64,000 nt of DNA. It comes from VRUE01 sp035712345 (lineage in GTDB: Bacteria; Actinomycetota; Thermoleophilia; Solirubrobacterales; 70-9). Numbering within the stretch: the stretch's first letter is position 1; every line of letters begins with the position of its first letter. Below, piece by piece: positions 34,996-43,232 of this stretch. The DNA lies in NCBI GenBank assembly GCA_035712345.1, contig DASTAY010000026.1, forward strand, positions 11,154 to 75,153. Direction: 5' to 3'. A program made the translations under genes and the position numbers. A model generated the notes under the pieces. It did no database searches. It was not told where the DNA came from and saw only the letters and a list, made by a program, of their open reading frames with translations.

Positions 34996-36033
34996 CTAGA
35001 AGAGCTGGTTCTCGCCGGCGAAGATCTCGGACACCGAGTCGTCGGTGAAGATGCGGCGGATCGAGTCGGCGAAGGTGCCGGCGGTGGAGAGAACCGTGAT
35101 GTTGTCGGGGGCGCCGGGCCGCAGCGGCAGCGTGTCGGTGACGACGATCCGCTCGATCGCCGAGCTCGCCAGCCGTTCGTAGGCGGGGCCGGAGAAGACG
35201 CCGTGGGTGGCGCAGGCGATCACCCGTGCGGCGCCCTCGTCGAGCACCGTCTGGGCGGCGGCGCAGAGCGTGCCCGCGGTGTCGATCATGTCGTCGACGA
35301 GGACCGCGGTCTTGCCCTTCACGTCGCCGACCACGTAGCCGATCTCGGCCACCTGCTGGGCGGGGCGCTCCTTCTCCATCACCGCCCAGTGGGTGCCGAT
35401 GCGGCGGGCGAAGTTGCGCGCGGTCTTGACCCGGCCGGCGTCGGGGGAGACGATCACGAGCTCCTCGCTCAGTTCCTGGTCGGCGAACCACTGGGTCAGC
35501 ATCGGCATCGCCGTCATGTGGTCGACCGGGACGTGGAAGAAGCCCTGCACCTGGCCGGCGTGGAGGTCCATGGTGAGGACGCGGTCGACGCCGACGCCCT
35601 CCAGGCACTTGGCCATGATCCGGGCCGAGATCGGCTCGCGCGGGGCCGACTTCTTGTCCTGGCGGGCATAGCCGTACCAGGGCAGCACGGCGATGATCCG
35701 GTGAGCGGAGGCCCCCTGGGCCGCATCGATCATCGTCAGCAGCTCCACCAGCGCGTCGTTGGGCGTCATCCCGCTCTGCTCGTTGGCGCAGGTCGACTGC
35801 ACGATGAAGACGTCGGCGCCGCGGATCGACTCCTCATAGCGGCAGTAGACCTCGCCGTTGGCGAAAGTCTTCAGCGTGACCTGGCCGAGGTCGAGATCGA
35901 GCTTGCCGGCGACCTTGGCGGCCAGCTCCATCGAGCTGCGGCCGCCGAAGACCATCATCCGCTTGGAATAGTCGTGCGGGATGGCGGTGGCGGGCGCGGT
36001 TGCCGCCTCGGGGCGCTGCTCGATCGTGCTCAC
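34996..36033 (-). CDS. prs: Ribose-phosphate pyrophosphokinase
   Basis: 345 residues from GTG 36033, overlapping the glmU stop (GTGA). Motifs: 'VQSTCANEQSGMTPNDALVE', 'IIAVLPWYGYARQDKKSAPR', 'VLTMDLHAGQVQGFFHVPVD' and the PRPP-binding loop 'AVLVDDMIDTAGTLCAAAQT'. It makes PRPP for nucleotide, His and Trp synthesis. The N-terminus is ~20 residues longer than typical; a second start near the conserved 'MMVFGGRSS' is conceivable. The glmU-prs order is widespread in Gram-positive bacteria and supports both calls. Confidence 0.96.
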   Translation of the reverse strand: MSTIEQRPEAATAPATAIPHDYSKRMMVFGGRSSMELAAKVAGKLDLDLGQVTLKTFANGEVYCRYEESIRGADVFIVQSTCANEQSGMTPNDALVELLTMIDAAQGASAHRIIAVLPWYGYARQDKKSAPREPISARIMAKCLEGVGVDRVLTMDLHAGQVQGFFHVPVDHMTAMPMLTQWFADQELSEELVIVSPDAGRVKTARNFARRIGTHWAVMEKERPAQQVAEIGYVVGDVKGKTAVLVDDMIDTAGTLCAAAQTVLDEGAARVIACATHGVFSGPAYERLASSAIERIVVTDTLPLRPGAPDNITVLSTAGTFADSIRRIFTDDSVSEIFAGENQLF

Positions 36034-37421
36034 GAATCCTCCTCACGGGACCGCGCGGCCTTGGCCTCCGCGTAGCCCCCGATGTTCCTCTGGTCGTTCT
36101 CGCTCACAGCCAGCGCCCCCTCGGGGACGTCCTTCTTGATCACCGCTCCAGCGCCAGTGTAGGCGGCGTCGCCGACTTCTACAGGCGCGATCAGCATCGT
36201 GTCAACGCCGATGCGGACGCCGGAGCCGATCGTCGTGCGGTGCTTGCGAAAGCCGTCGTAGTTGGCGGTGATCGTGCCGGCGCCGAGATTGCTGCCATCG
36301 CCGACGTCGGCGTCGCCGACGTAGGCGAGGTGGGGGACCTTCGAGCCGGCCCCGATCGTCGAGTTCTTGACCTCGACGAACGTCCCGGCCTTGACGCCCT
36401 CCTGCAGTTGCGCCCCCGGCCGCAGGTAGGCGAAGGGGCCGACGCTGCAGCCGTCGAGCACCTCACACTCGACCAAGTAGGAGTGCGGGACGGCGACGTC
36501 CTCGCCGAGGCGGGTGTCGATCAACGTGCTCAGCGGCCCGACGACCGAGCCGCCGCCGATCGTGGTCGCGCCGCGCAGGCTGGTGCCGGGCTCGATCCGC
36601 GCGTCTGCGGCGATCTCGACCCCCGCATCGATCCACGTCGCGCCGGGATCGACGACGGTCACGCCGGCGAGCATGTGGCGCGCGAGGATGCGACGGCGCG
36701 CCTCGGCCTCGACCGCGGCGAGCTCGGCGCGGTTGTTGACGCCCATCGTCACCGCGAAATCGTCTGCGAGGTGACCGGCGACCGAGAGGCCGGCATCGCG
36801 CAGGGCGGCGAAGACGTCGGTCAGGTAGTACTCGCCCTGGGCGTTGTCGTTGGAGAGGCCGCGCAGCGCGGTGGCCAGCGGCGCGGCCTCGAAGGCGTAG
36901 GTGCCGGCGTTGATCTCGCGGATCGCGAGCTCCTCGGCGCTGGCGTCGCCCACGGCTTTCGCCTCGACCACGCGCTCGATGCCTCCGTCGGCGTCCCGCA
37001 CCACGCGCCCGTAGCTGCCGGGGTCCTCCAGCTCGATCGTCATCATCGTCGCCGCGGCGCCGGAGCCGGCGTGCGCGGCGAGGAAGCCGGAGACGACCTC
37101 GGCCGAGATGAGGGGGTGATCGCCGGAGAGGACGAGCACGGTCTCGGCCGCCTCGATCAACGGCAGCGCCGCCCGAACCGCGCCGCCGGTCCCGTCGGGC
37201 TCGGGCTGGACGACCGTCTCGACCTCGCCCGGAAAGCCGGCGGAGATGTCCCGGCCGGGCGAGACGATCGCGGCGACGCGGCCGGCGCCCGCCTCGCGGG
37301 CGGCGAGGATCGGCCAGGCGACCAGCGGGCGCCCGCAGACGGGATGGAGCATCTTCGGCGTCGAGGAGCGCATACGCGTGCCCTCACCGGCCGCCATGAC
37401 CAGCACTAGAGGCGAACTCAC
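36030..37421 (-). CDS. glmU: Bifunctional GlmU: GlcN-1-P acetyltransferase / GlcNAc-1-P uridyltransferase
   Basis: 463 residues from GTG 37421. The N-terminal pyrophosphorylase domain has 'LVMAAGEGTRMRSSTPKMLH' and 'VLVLSGDHPLISAEVV', with 'EINAGTYAFEAAPL'. The C-terminal left-handed beta-helix contains hexapeptide repeats and 'TITANYDGFRKHRTTIGSGV', the acetyl-CoA site region. It makes UDP-GlcNAc for peptidoglycan. It is the first gene of the glmU-prs-GDPD operon; upstream lie two repeat elements (37472-37732). Confidence 0.96.
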   Translation of the reverse strand: MSSPLVLVMAAGEGTRMRSSTPKMLHPVCGRPLVAWPILAAREAGAGRVAAIVSPGRDISAGFPGEVETVVQPEPDGTGGAVRAALPLIEAAETVLVLSGDHPLISAEVVSGFLAAHAGSGAAATMMTIELEDPGSYGRVVRDADGGIERVVEAKAVGDASAEELAIREINAGTYAFEAAPLATALRGLSNDNAQGEYYLTDVFAALRDAGLSVAGHLADDFAVTMGVNNRAELAAVEAEARRRILARHMLAGVTVVDPGATWIDAGVEIAADARIEPGTSLRGATTIGGGSVVGPLSTLIDTRLGEDVAVPHSYLVECEVLDGCSVGPFAYLRPGAQLQEGVKAGTFVEVKNSTIGAGSKVPHLAYVGDADVGDGSNLGAGTITANYDGFRKHRTTIGSGVRIGVDTMLIAPVEVGDAAYTGAGAVIKKDVPEGALAVSENDQRNIGGYAEAKAARSREEDS

Positions 37422-37471
37422 CCCCGGGATCGTATTGGCACGGAACGGATCTGTCAGGCGAGGTGTCCCGG

Positions 37472-37607
37472 CGGGCGGGTCCTGTCGTGGGAGGGGTACC
37501 GGGAATGGCGCTGGGTTTTTCGCGCGCCAGCCTGTGGCACTCGTCGAGGTTCAGGCGAAAAACGGACGCCGCGCCATTCCCGATACCCCTCCCACACCAC
37601 CCGCCCG
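37472..37607. repeat. Long inverted-repeat element, family 1 copy 2 (intergenic)
   Basis: Arms 37472-37480/37599-37607 (9 bp, perfect), 37487-37511/37571-37595 (25 bp, one mismatch) and 37515-37523/37555-37563 (9 bp, perfect) are nested. Homologous to 21237-21380. It occupies the gene-free stretch 37422-37778 upstream of glmU, which otherwise holds only the family 2 copy at 37631-37732. Confidence 0.88.
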
Positions 37608-37630
37608 AGAGACCCACTCGACAGGCTCAC

Positions 37631-37732
37631 CTGATGCGTCTGAGGCCAAGCAGATCAGGGACGCACCGAGCGCCGTGTGCTCTGGACACAAGCGAGGGAG
37701 TACACAGAGACGCGCCGCCCCAGGCGCGTCAG
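37631..37732. repeat. Inverted-arm repeat, family 2 copy C
   Basis: The core at 37646-37695 aligns with those at 23401-23450 and 56856-56902. Arms CTGATGCGTCTG (37631-37642) and CAGGCGCGTCAG (37721-37732) pair with two wobble-type differences. The core hairpin keeps its shape with one C-G to T-A exchange. Confidence 0.7.
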
Positions 37733-37778
37733 GTGGAAAACCCAGCAAACGGAAGGGGCACCCCGCGCCCTCCCTACC

Positions 37779-38351
37779 TCAGGACGACTGAGCGAGGTCT
37801 TTGCCGACGAGGGCCACGGAGGTGAGGGTCCAGCCGGCGAAGATCAGGTCTATGCCTACGAGGAGGCCGATCGCCCAGTCGGCGCTGCTGGGGAACTTGG
37901 CGAGGACGAGGATGCCGATCAGCAGGCCGGCGACGCCGCTGAGGCCGATCAGGCCGGCGCCCTGCTGGCCGCGGCCGGCAAAGGCGACGGCGATCCGGGT
38001 CAACCCCATGAAGAGGAAGTAGATGCCGAGAACCAAGGTCAGGGTCAGGGTGCCGTTGTGCGGCTCGACGATCAGCCAGAGGCCGACGATCACCGTCAGC
38101 AGCGCCCAGAGCAGGCGCACGATCACCGAGCCGATCGAGGGCGCGGTGAAGGCGCCGGCGACGAGGAACGCCCCGGCGATGACAAGAATCCAGCCGATGA
38201 AGATCGCAGTGCCGACCGAGGCGACCGCGGGCACGACGATTGCCACGCAGCCGACCAGGATCGCGATCACGCCGACGGTCATCAGCGCCTTCCAGCTGCG
38301 CGCCAGCCCGGCGCGAACTTCGGGGTCCAGCTGAACTCCGCCCATCTCCAC
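37779..38351 (-). CDS. HdeD/DUF308-family membrane protein
   Basis: 190 residues from GTG 38351 (ATG two codons later). Six hydrophobic segments are arranged as three pairs ('ALMTVGVIAILVGCVAIVVP', 'AIFIGWILVIAGAFLVAGAF', 'LLWALLTVIVGLWLIVEPHN', 'LVLGIYFLFMGLTRIAVAFA', 'GVAGLLIGILVLAKFPSSAD', 'LLVGIDLIFAGWTLTSVALV'), the hallmark of HdeD/DUF308 proteins. In enterobacteria HdeD helps acid resistance at high cell density; in actinobacteria the role is unknown. It is monocistronic and divergent from tRNA-Gln. Confidence 0.88.
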   Translation of the reverse strand: MEMGGVQLDPEVRAGLARSWKALMTVGVIAILVGCVAIVVPAVASVGTAIFIGWILVIAGAFLVAGAFTAPSIGSVIVRLLWALLTVIVGLWLIVEPHNGTLTLTLVLGIYFLFMGLTRIAVAFAGRGQQGAGLIGLSGVAGLLIGILVLAKFPSSADWAIGLLVGIDLIFAGWTLTSVALVGKDLAQSS

Positions 38352-38397
38352 GAAACGACCCTAAGCCCCCCTCCGGACGCTAGTCTCGCTACCCCGG

Positions 38398-38470
38398 TCC
38401 GGGGTGGTGTAGTTGGCTAGCACGTCTGGTTTTGGTCCAGGAAGCGAGGGTTCGAGTCCTTCCCCCGGAA
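38398..38470 (+). tRNA. tRNA-Gln (TTG)
   Basis: 73 nt. The acceptor pair is TCCGGGG (38398-38404) with CCCCGGA (38463-38469), then A73. The anticodon stem-loop TCTGG-TTTTGGT-CCAGG gives TTG, and the T-arm is GAGGG-TTCGAGT-CCTTC with one G.U pair. CCA is not encoded. Confidence 0.93.
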
Positions 38471-38505
38471 CTCTCAGGCCCCACCGACCCGAACAACCCA
38501 TCACT

Positions 38506-38548
38506 GCGTGGTTCCTTTTGGTCGCATACCGCGAAAAAGGAACCACGC
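38506..38548. repeat. Palindrome, GGTTCC type, copy 1
   Basis: Perfect 14-bp arms 38506-38519 / 38535-38548 (GCGTGGTTCCTTTT). The 15-nt centre itself contains TCGC/GCGA pairing around CATACC. It lies between tRNA-Gln and the 3' end of the AbiEi/DUF559 gene and could terminate both transcripts. Confidence 0.85.
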
Positions 38549-38563
38549 GATGAGATCAGGGCA

Positions 38564-39496
38564 TCATCCGCGAAGGACCTGGGCGACTCGGCCAACGGTT
38601 GCGGAGAGTTCGTCCTCCAGGTGACGCCACGTGACGTGCACGATGCGATAGCCAGCGGCGACCAGCAACTGATCCCGCCGGCGGTCGGCGTGGAACGCGG
38701 CACTGGTGCCGTGCGTCTCTTCCCCGTCCGCTTCGACGACGACGCATCGGTCCTCCCAGAGCATGTCGATCTCCACTGGCTCGCCACCGACCACCATTCG
38801 CGTGTTGCATCTGGGGCGCGGCAACCCCACCTCGATCAGCGCGGGCAGTAATCGCGACTCGAGCAGACTGCGCAGGAGCGGAAGCGAGCCGTCCTCCGTG
38901 CGCCAGGGCGCGAGGAGAGCCATTAGCGTCCGAATACCCCGCCTCCTCTTCGCCCGTGCGAGTGCGAGGTCGACCGCATTCACTTCAAGCAGCCGGAGCA
39001 CTGCGGCCTGCTCGATCATGCGACGCAGCGGCCGCCGCCCGACCACCCCGGCACAGTCCACGAGCGTTCGCGCCGGGGTCGTACAGGGAATCCCGCTGAG
39101 CTCGGTTATTTCATCCAGGTGGGGATACCTGCAGCGGCGAGCGCGGAGGCCATCTATCTTGCGCCCGGTCTCACATGGCACGAGGACGTCGACCACCTCC
39201 GGCATCGGCTTCCTCAACCTCCAAAGCGCCGCGGCGCTCAGATGGGAGAGCATCGCACCTGGACCGCAAGCCATGACGGCGGCCAGGAGGCGTCCCTCCT
39301 CCCCGATCGCCTCGTGGCCGACGGCATAGACGCCACGGTAGAGCCGGTGAGCGCTGCCGCGGGCGGCGCGACGGCTGGCCGCTCTCGGGCTGACCCCGGC
39401 GTCTCTCAACTGCTCGAGATCGATCACGCCCTTCTGCCGTGTGGCTACCGCCGCGACTCGCGCGTCCTTCGTCGCCGGGTTCCTTTTTCGCTGCAT
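38564..39496 (-). CDS. AbiEi-like antitoxin-type protein with C-terminal DUF559 (Vsr-like) domain
   Basis: 310 residues from ATG 39496. The N-terminus is an AbiEi-type winged helix ('ATRQKGVIDLEQLRDAGVSP', 'RLYRGVYAVGHEAIGEEGRL'). The middle resembles AbiEi_1/4 ('LSHLSAAALWRLRKPMPEVV', 'IPCTTPARTLVDCAGVVGRR'). The C-terminus is DUF559, related to very-short-patch-repair endonucleases ('VEIDMLWEDRCVVVEADGEE', 'HADRRRDQLLVAAGYRIVHV'). This combination is frequent in actinobacteria but has no proven function. No toxin partner (AbiEii) is adjacent. The start codon lies inside a GGTTCC palindrome, and two more such palindromes flank the gene. Confidence 0.85.
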   Translation of the reverse strand: MQRKRNPATKDARVAAVATRQKGVIDLEQLRDAGVSPRAASRRAARGSAHRLYRGVYAVGHEAIGEEGRLLAAVMACGPGAMLSHLSAAALWRLRKPMPEVVDVLVPCETGRKIDGLRARRCRYPHLDEITELSGIPCTTPARTLVDCAGVVGRRPLRRMIEQAAVLRLLEVNAVDLALARAKRRRGIRTLMALLAPWRTEDGSLPLLRSLLESRLLPALIEVGLPRPRCNTRMVVGGEPVEIDMLWEDRCVVVEADGEETHGTSAAFHADRRRDQLLVAAGYRIVHVTWRHLEDELSATVGRVAQVLRG

Positions 39497-39516
39497 GGGT
39501 GATCAAGGAACCGGGC
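39474..39516. repeat. Palindrome, GGTTCC type, copy 2 (spans a start codon)
   Basis: Arms 39474-39485 and 39505-39516 pair over 12 bp with one mismatch. The AbiEi/DUF559 start codon (39494-39496) is in the loop region. Confidence 0.7.
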
Positions 39517-39537
39517 AACGAAATTCTCCCCCTCCAA

Positions 39538-39590
39538 CCGTCGCGAGGTTCCTTTCGGATGCTGCGCGTCCATAAGGAACCTCGCGACGG
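39538..39590. repeat. Palindrome, GGTTCC type, copy 3
   Basis: Perfect 17-bp arms 39538-39554 / 39574-39590 (CCGTCGCGAGGTTCCTT) with a 19-nt loop. It lies in the 153-bp gap between the metH stop and the AbiEi/DUF559 start. Confidence 0.88.
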
Positions 39591-39649
39591 GGCCAGGTGG
39601 AGGAGGGGGAGATAGAGATGCAGTGAAGGGGCGGAGGCGAGCGAGGCGT

Positions 39650-42600
39650 TCAGCCGACCGGCTCGCGCTCGGGCGGGAGCTGGCCGCCGCGCTCGGTACC
39701 GGCGATCAGTTCGTCGGGGGCCTTGTCCTCGGGGATGAAGCCCGACTTCATGCCAAAGTAGACGGCCTGGGGGTGATGGGCGACTATCGCCACCGTCGAC
39801 TGCTCGGGCATCACGGCGAAGCCGTCGGAGAGAGTCATGCCGATCTGCTCGAGGTCGAGCAGGCGCCAGACCTTCTCGTGCTCGGACTGGTCCGGACAGG
39901 CCGGGTATCCCCATGAGTAGCGACGTCCCTGATCGGCGTCGATGCCGAGCTCGCCGCGGATGCGTGCGTGCAGCCACTCGGCCGTGCCCTCGGCCGACTG
40001 CACGCCGAGGCCATGGACGAAGAGCTGCTCGGCGAACTCGCCTTCGCCCTCCAACCGCTCGATCAGCTCGGTCACCTCAGGCCCGACCGTGACGCCCTGC
40101 AGGGCGACCACGTCGCGCTCGCCGCTGTCCAGCGGCCGGTAGAAGTCGGCGAGGCAGATCCGGTCGTGCTTGGGCTGACGCGGGAAGACCAGCCGCTCGA
40201 GCTCGCGCTCGGGATCCTCGGGGTCGAAGACGATCAGCTCGTTGCCCTCGCTGTTGCAGGGGAAGTAGCCGAGCCGCGCCCGCGGGTGCAGGTAGTCCTG
40301 CTCGCGCCACATCCGCTCCAGGCGCGGCGCGAAGCCCTCCTCCTCGCCGTCGCCCTCGACCAGCCGGCGCCAGGCCTCGCCCTTGACGCCTTTGCCGCCC
40401 CAGTGCAGCTTGAAGAGGACGTGGCGGTCGAGGTAGGGGAAGACCTCGTCGAGGTCGACGTCGAGGTCGCGCACGCCGCTGAAGGGCGGCTCCGGAATGG
40501 GGTTGTCGGTGCGCGCCTTGGAGCGCACGCTCGCGTCGGTGACGGGCGGCGAGTCGTCGACCTCGACCGGCTTCTCGCGCAGCTGCTTGGCCTCGGCGCG
40601 GATCCGCTCGACCAGCGCCGCGCGCGCCGCCTCGTCGACCAGCGCGTCCATCGTGTCGAGGCCCTGGAAGGCGTCCTTGCAGTAGAAGACGCCGGGCGCG
40701 TAGACGTCGTCGGACTCCCTGCCGCCCGGGTAGAGCGTGCGGCGGCCGAAGTCGCGGTTGATCGCGGCGCCGCCGATCAGCACCGGGAACTCGAGCCCGC
40801 GCTGGTGCAGCTCCTGGACGCAGATCGGCATCTGCTTCGAGGTCGAGACGAGCAGCGCCGAGAGGCCGATCGCGTCGGCCTCGTTCTCGACCGCGGCCTC
40901 GATGATCGTCTCCACCGGGACCTGCTTGCCGAGGTCGACGACGGTGTAGCCGTTGTTGGTGAGGATCGTGTTGACCAGGGACTTGCCGATGTCGTGCACG
41001 TCGCCGAACACGGTCGCGATCACGACCTTGCCCTTGCTGTGGCCCTCGATCCGGTCGAGGTAGTTCTCCAGCCGCGCGACGGCGCGCTTCATCACTTCGG
41101 CCGACTGCAGGACGAAGGGCAGGATCAGTTCGCCGGCGCCGAACTTGTCGCCGACCTCCTTCATCGCCGGCAGCAGCACCTCGTTCAGCGTCGGGACGGC
41201 GCCGATCTTCTCGTTGCAGCGGTCGATCCACTCCTCGACGCCGTCCTTCTTGCGGCGCAGGATGTGCCAGTGCAGCGCCTCCTCGGGCTCCATGCCCTCG
41301 GTCGGGTCCTCGGCCTCCTCGGCCTCGGCTTCGCCCTTTGACTCGAAGTGGGCGATGAACCGCTCCAGCGCGTCCTCGCGGCGGTTGAAGACGAGGTCGT
41401 CGGTCAGCTCGCGCTCTGCGTCGGAGATCTCCGAGTAGGGCGTGATGTGGTTCGGGTTGACCATCGCCAGGTCTAGCCCGGCCTCGACGCAGTGGTGCAG
41501 GAAGACCGAGTTGAGCACCGCGCGGGCGGGCTGGCCGACGCCGAAGGAGACGTTGGAGACGCCGAGCGAGGTCTTGACGCCGGGGATCTCCGCCTTGACG
41601 CGGCGGATCCCCTCGATCGTCTCGACCGCCGAGGGGCGCCACTCCTCATCGCCCGTGGTCAGGGTGAAGGTGAGCAGGTCGAAGATCAGCGCCTCGGGGT
41701 CGAGGCCGTGCTTCTCGCAGGCGAGGTCGCGGATCCGCTTGGCGATCTCGACCTTGCGCTCGGCCGTCTTCGCCATCCCGACCTCGTCGATCGTCAGCGC
41801 GATCAACGCCGCGCCGTGCGCCCTGGCCAGCGGCACGACTACGTCGGCCTTGGCCTCGCCAGCCTCGAGGTTGATCGAGTTGACGATCGCCCGGCCGGGG
41901 ATCTTCTCCAGCGCCGCCGCAATGACCTCCGGTTCGGTCGAGTCGACCTGGATCGGCGCCGGCTGGGTCAGCGAGATCCGCTCGACCACGGCCTGCATCT
42001 GCTCGTCCTCGTCCTGGCGCTCGGTCAGCGCGACGCAGACGTCGAGCACATGGGCGCCGCCCTCGACCTGGTCTTCGGCGACCTGGACGAGCCCGTCGTA
42101 GTCGTCGGCGAGCAGCAGCTCCTTGGCTTTTTTCGAGCCCTGCGAGTTGACCCGCTCACCGACCAGGGTCGGGCGCGGCTCCTGCACGAGCGGCGTCGCG
42201 GTCATCATCGAGGAGACCTGGATCGGGCCCGGCGCCGGGCGCTCGCCCGGCACGCGGCCGTCGACCCGCTCGCGGATCGCCGCGATGTGCTCGGGCGTCG
42301 TCCCGCAGCAGCCGCCGACGATGCCGACGCCGTAGCGCTCGACGAACTCGCCCAGCGTCGCCGCCAACGGCCCGGGCTGTTCGGGGAAGATCGTCTCGCC
42401 GTCGGGGCCCTGCAACGGCAGGCCCGCGTTGGGGATGCAGTGGACCGGCAGCGGGCTGTGCTCGCCGAGGAAGCGGATCGCCTCGCGCATGTCCTCGGGC
42501 CCGGTCGAGCAGTTGAGCCCGATCACGTCGACGTCGAGGGCGGCCAGCGTCGTCAACACCGCCGCGATGTCGGTGCCGAGCAGCATCTTGCCGCCCTGCG

Positions 42601-43183
42601 GCAGCAGCGAGACGCTGCACTGGATCGGCAGCGTGCGGCCGGTCTCCGCAAAGGCCTCGCGGGCGCCGAAGATCGAGGCCTTGACCTCGAGGATGTCCTG
42701 CGCGGTCTCGACGATGATCAGGTCGGCGCCGCCTTCGACCAGGCCGCGCGCCTGCTCGGCGAAGACCTCTACCAGCCTGCGGAAGGAGATGTCGCCGAGG
42801 GTCGGATCGTCGGACGCGGGCAGGAACCCGGTCGGGCCGATCGAGCCGGCGACGAAACGGCTCTCGCCGGCCGCCCTGCGCGCGATTTCGGCCGCGCCGC
42901 GGTTGATCTCGAGGGTCTGCTCGCCCAGCCCCCACTCTTCGAGCTTCAGACGCGAACCTTGGAAAGAGTCCGTCTCGACCACCTCGGCGCCCGCCTCGAG
43001 CATCGAGGCGTGGACGCCCTCGATCACGTCGGGGCGGTTGAGCACAAGCGCCTCATGGCATTTGCCGAGCAGGCCGCCGTAGTCCTCCTGGGTCAGGTCG
43101 AACTGCTCCAGGGTCGCGCCCATGCCGCCGTCGAAGACGACGACGCGCTCCCTGGTCGCGGCTATGTAATCGCGCTCGGGCAT
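39650..43183 (-). CDS. metH: Cobalamin-dependent methionine synthase
   Basis: 1177 residues from ATG 43183; all four MetH modules are present. Homocysteine domain: 'VFDGGMGATLEQFDLTQEDY', zinc Cys in 'GLNCSTGPED' and 'GGCCGTTPEHI'. Pterin-binding domain: 'LVGERVNSQGSKKAKELLLA', 'PIQVDSTEPEVIAAALEKIP'. Cap plus B12 domain: 'ATVFGDVHDIGKSLVNTILT' (DxHxxG, His ligand), 'GLSALLVSTSKQM'. AdoMet activation domain at the C-terminus: 'YSWGYPACPDQSEHEKVWRL'. It transfers the methyl group of methyl-tetrahydrofolate to homocysteine. It is monocistronic and divergent from tatD across 49 bp, leaving no room for a cobalamin riboswitch. Confidence 0.97.
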   Translation of the reverse strand: MPERDYIAATRERVVVFDGGMGATLEQFDLTQEDYGGLLGKCHEALVLNRPDVIEGVHASMLEAGAEVVETDSFQGSRLKLEEWGLGEQTLEINRGAAEIARRAAGESRFVAGSIGPTGFLPASDDPTLGDISFRRLVEVFAEQARGLVEGGADLIIVETAQDILEVKASIFGAREAFAETGRTLPIQCSVSLLPQGGKMLLGTDIAAVLTTLAALDVDVIGLNCSTGPEDMREAIRFLGEHSPLPVHCIPNAGLPLQGPDGETIFPEQPGPLAATLGEFVERYGVGIVGGCCGTTPEHIAAIRERVDGRVPGERPAPGPIQVSSMMTATPLVQEPRPTLVGERVNSQGSKKAKELLLADDYDGLVQVAEDQVEGGAHVLDVCVALTERQDEDEQMQAVVERISLTQPAPIQVDSTEPEVIAAALEKIPGRAIVNSINLEAGEAKADVVVPLARAHGAALIALTIDEVGMAKTAERKVEIAKRIRDLACEKHGLDPEALIFDLLTFTLTTGDEEWRPSAVETIEGIRRVKAEIPGVKTSLGVSNVSFGVGQPARAVLNSVFLHHCVEAGLDLAMVNPNHITPYSEISDAERELTDDLVFNRREDALERFIAHFESKGEAEAEEAEDPTEGMEPEEALHWHILRRKKDGVEEWIDRCNEKIGAVPTLNEVLLPAMKEVGDKFGAGELILPFVLQSAEVMKRAVARLENYLDRIEGHSKGKVVIATVFGDVHDIGKSLVNTILTNNGYTVVDLGKQVPVETIIEAAVENEADAIGLSALLVSTSKQMPICVQELHQRGLEFPVLIGGAAINRDFGRRTLYPGGRESDDVYAPGVFYCKDAFQGLDTMDALVDEAARAALVERIRAEAKQLREKPVEVDDSPPVTDASVRSKARTDNPIPEPPFSGVRDLDVDLDEVFPYLDRHVLFKLHWGGKGVKGEAWRRLVEGDGEEEGFAPRLERMWREQDYLHPRARLGYFPCNSEGNELIVFDPEDPERELERLVFPRQPKHDRICLADFYRPLDSGERDVVALQGVTVGPEVTELIERLEGEGEFAEQLFVHGLGVQSAEGTAEWLHARIRGELGIDADQGRRYSWGYPACPDQSEHEKVWRLLDLEQIGMTLSDGFAVMPEQSTVAIVAHHPQAVYFGMKSGFIPEDKAPDELIAGTERGGQLPPEREPVG

Positions 43184-43232
43184 GAGTGAAAGAGGCTACC
43201 GAGGCCCGAACGACGGTTAGGCTGGAGCGCCG

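Noticed and set aside
41492..43189. 565-codon plus-strand frame opposite metH
   Set aside because: It is antisense to all the conserved MetH motifs; composition is Arg/Asp/Leu-rich with no recognisable domain.
43184..43232. Cobalamin riboswitch upstream of metH
   Set aside because: Only 49 bp separate metH from tatD, far too little for a cobalamin aptamer.
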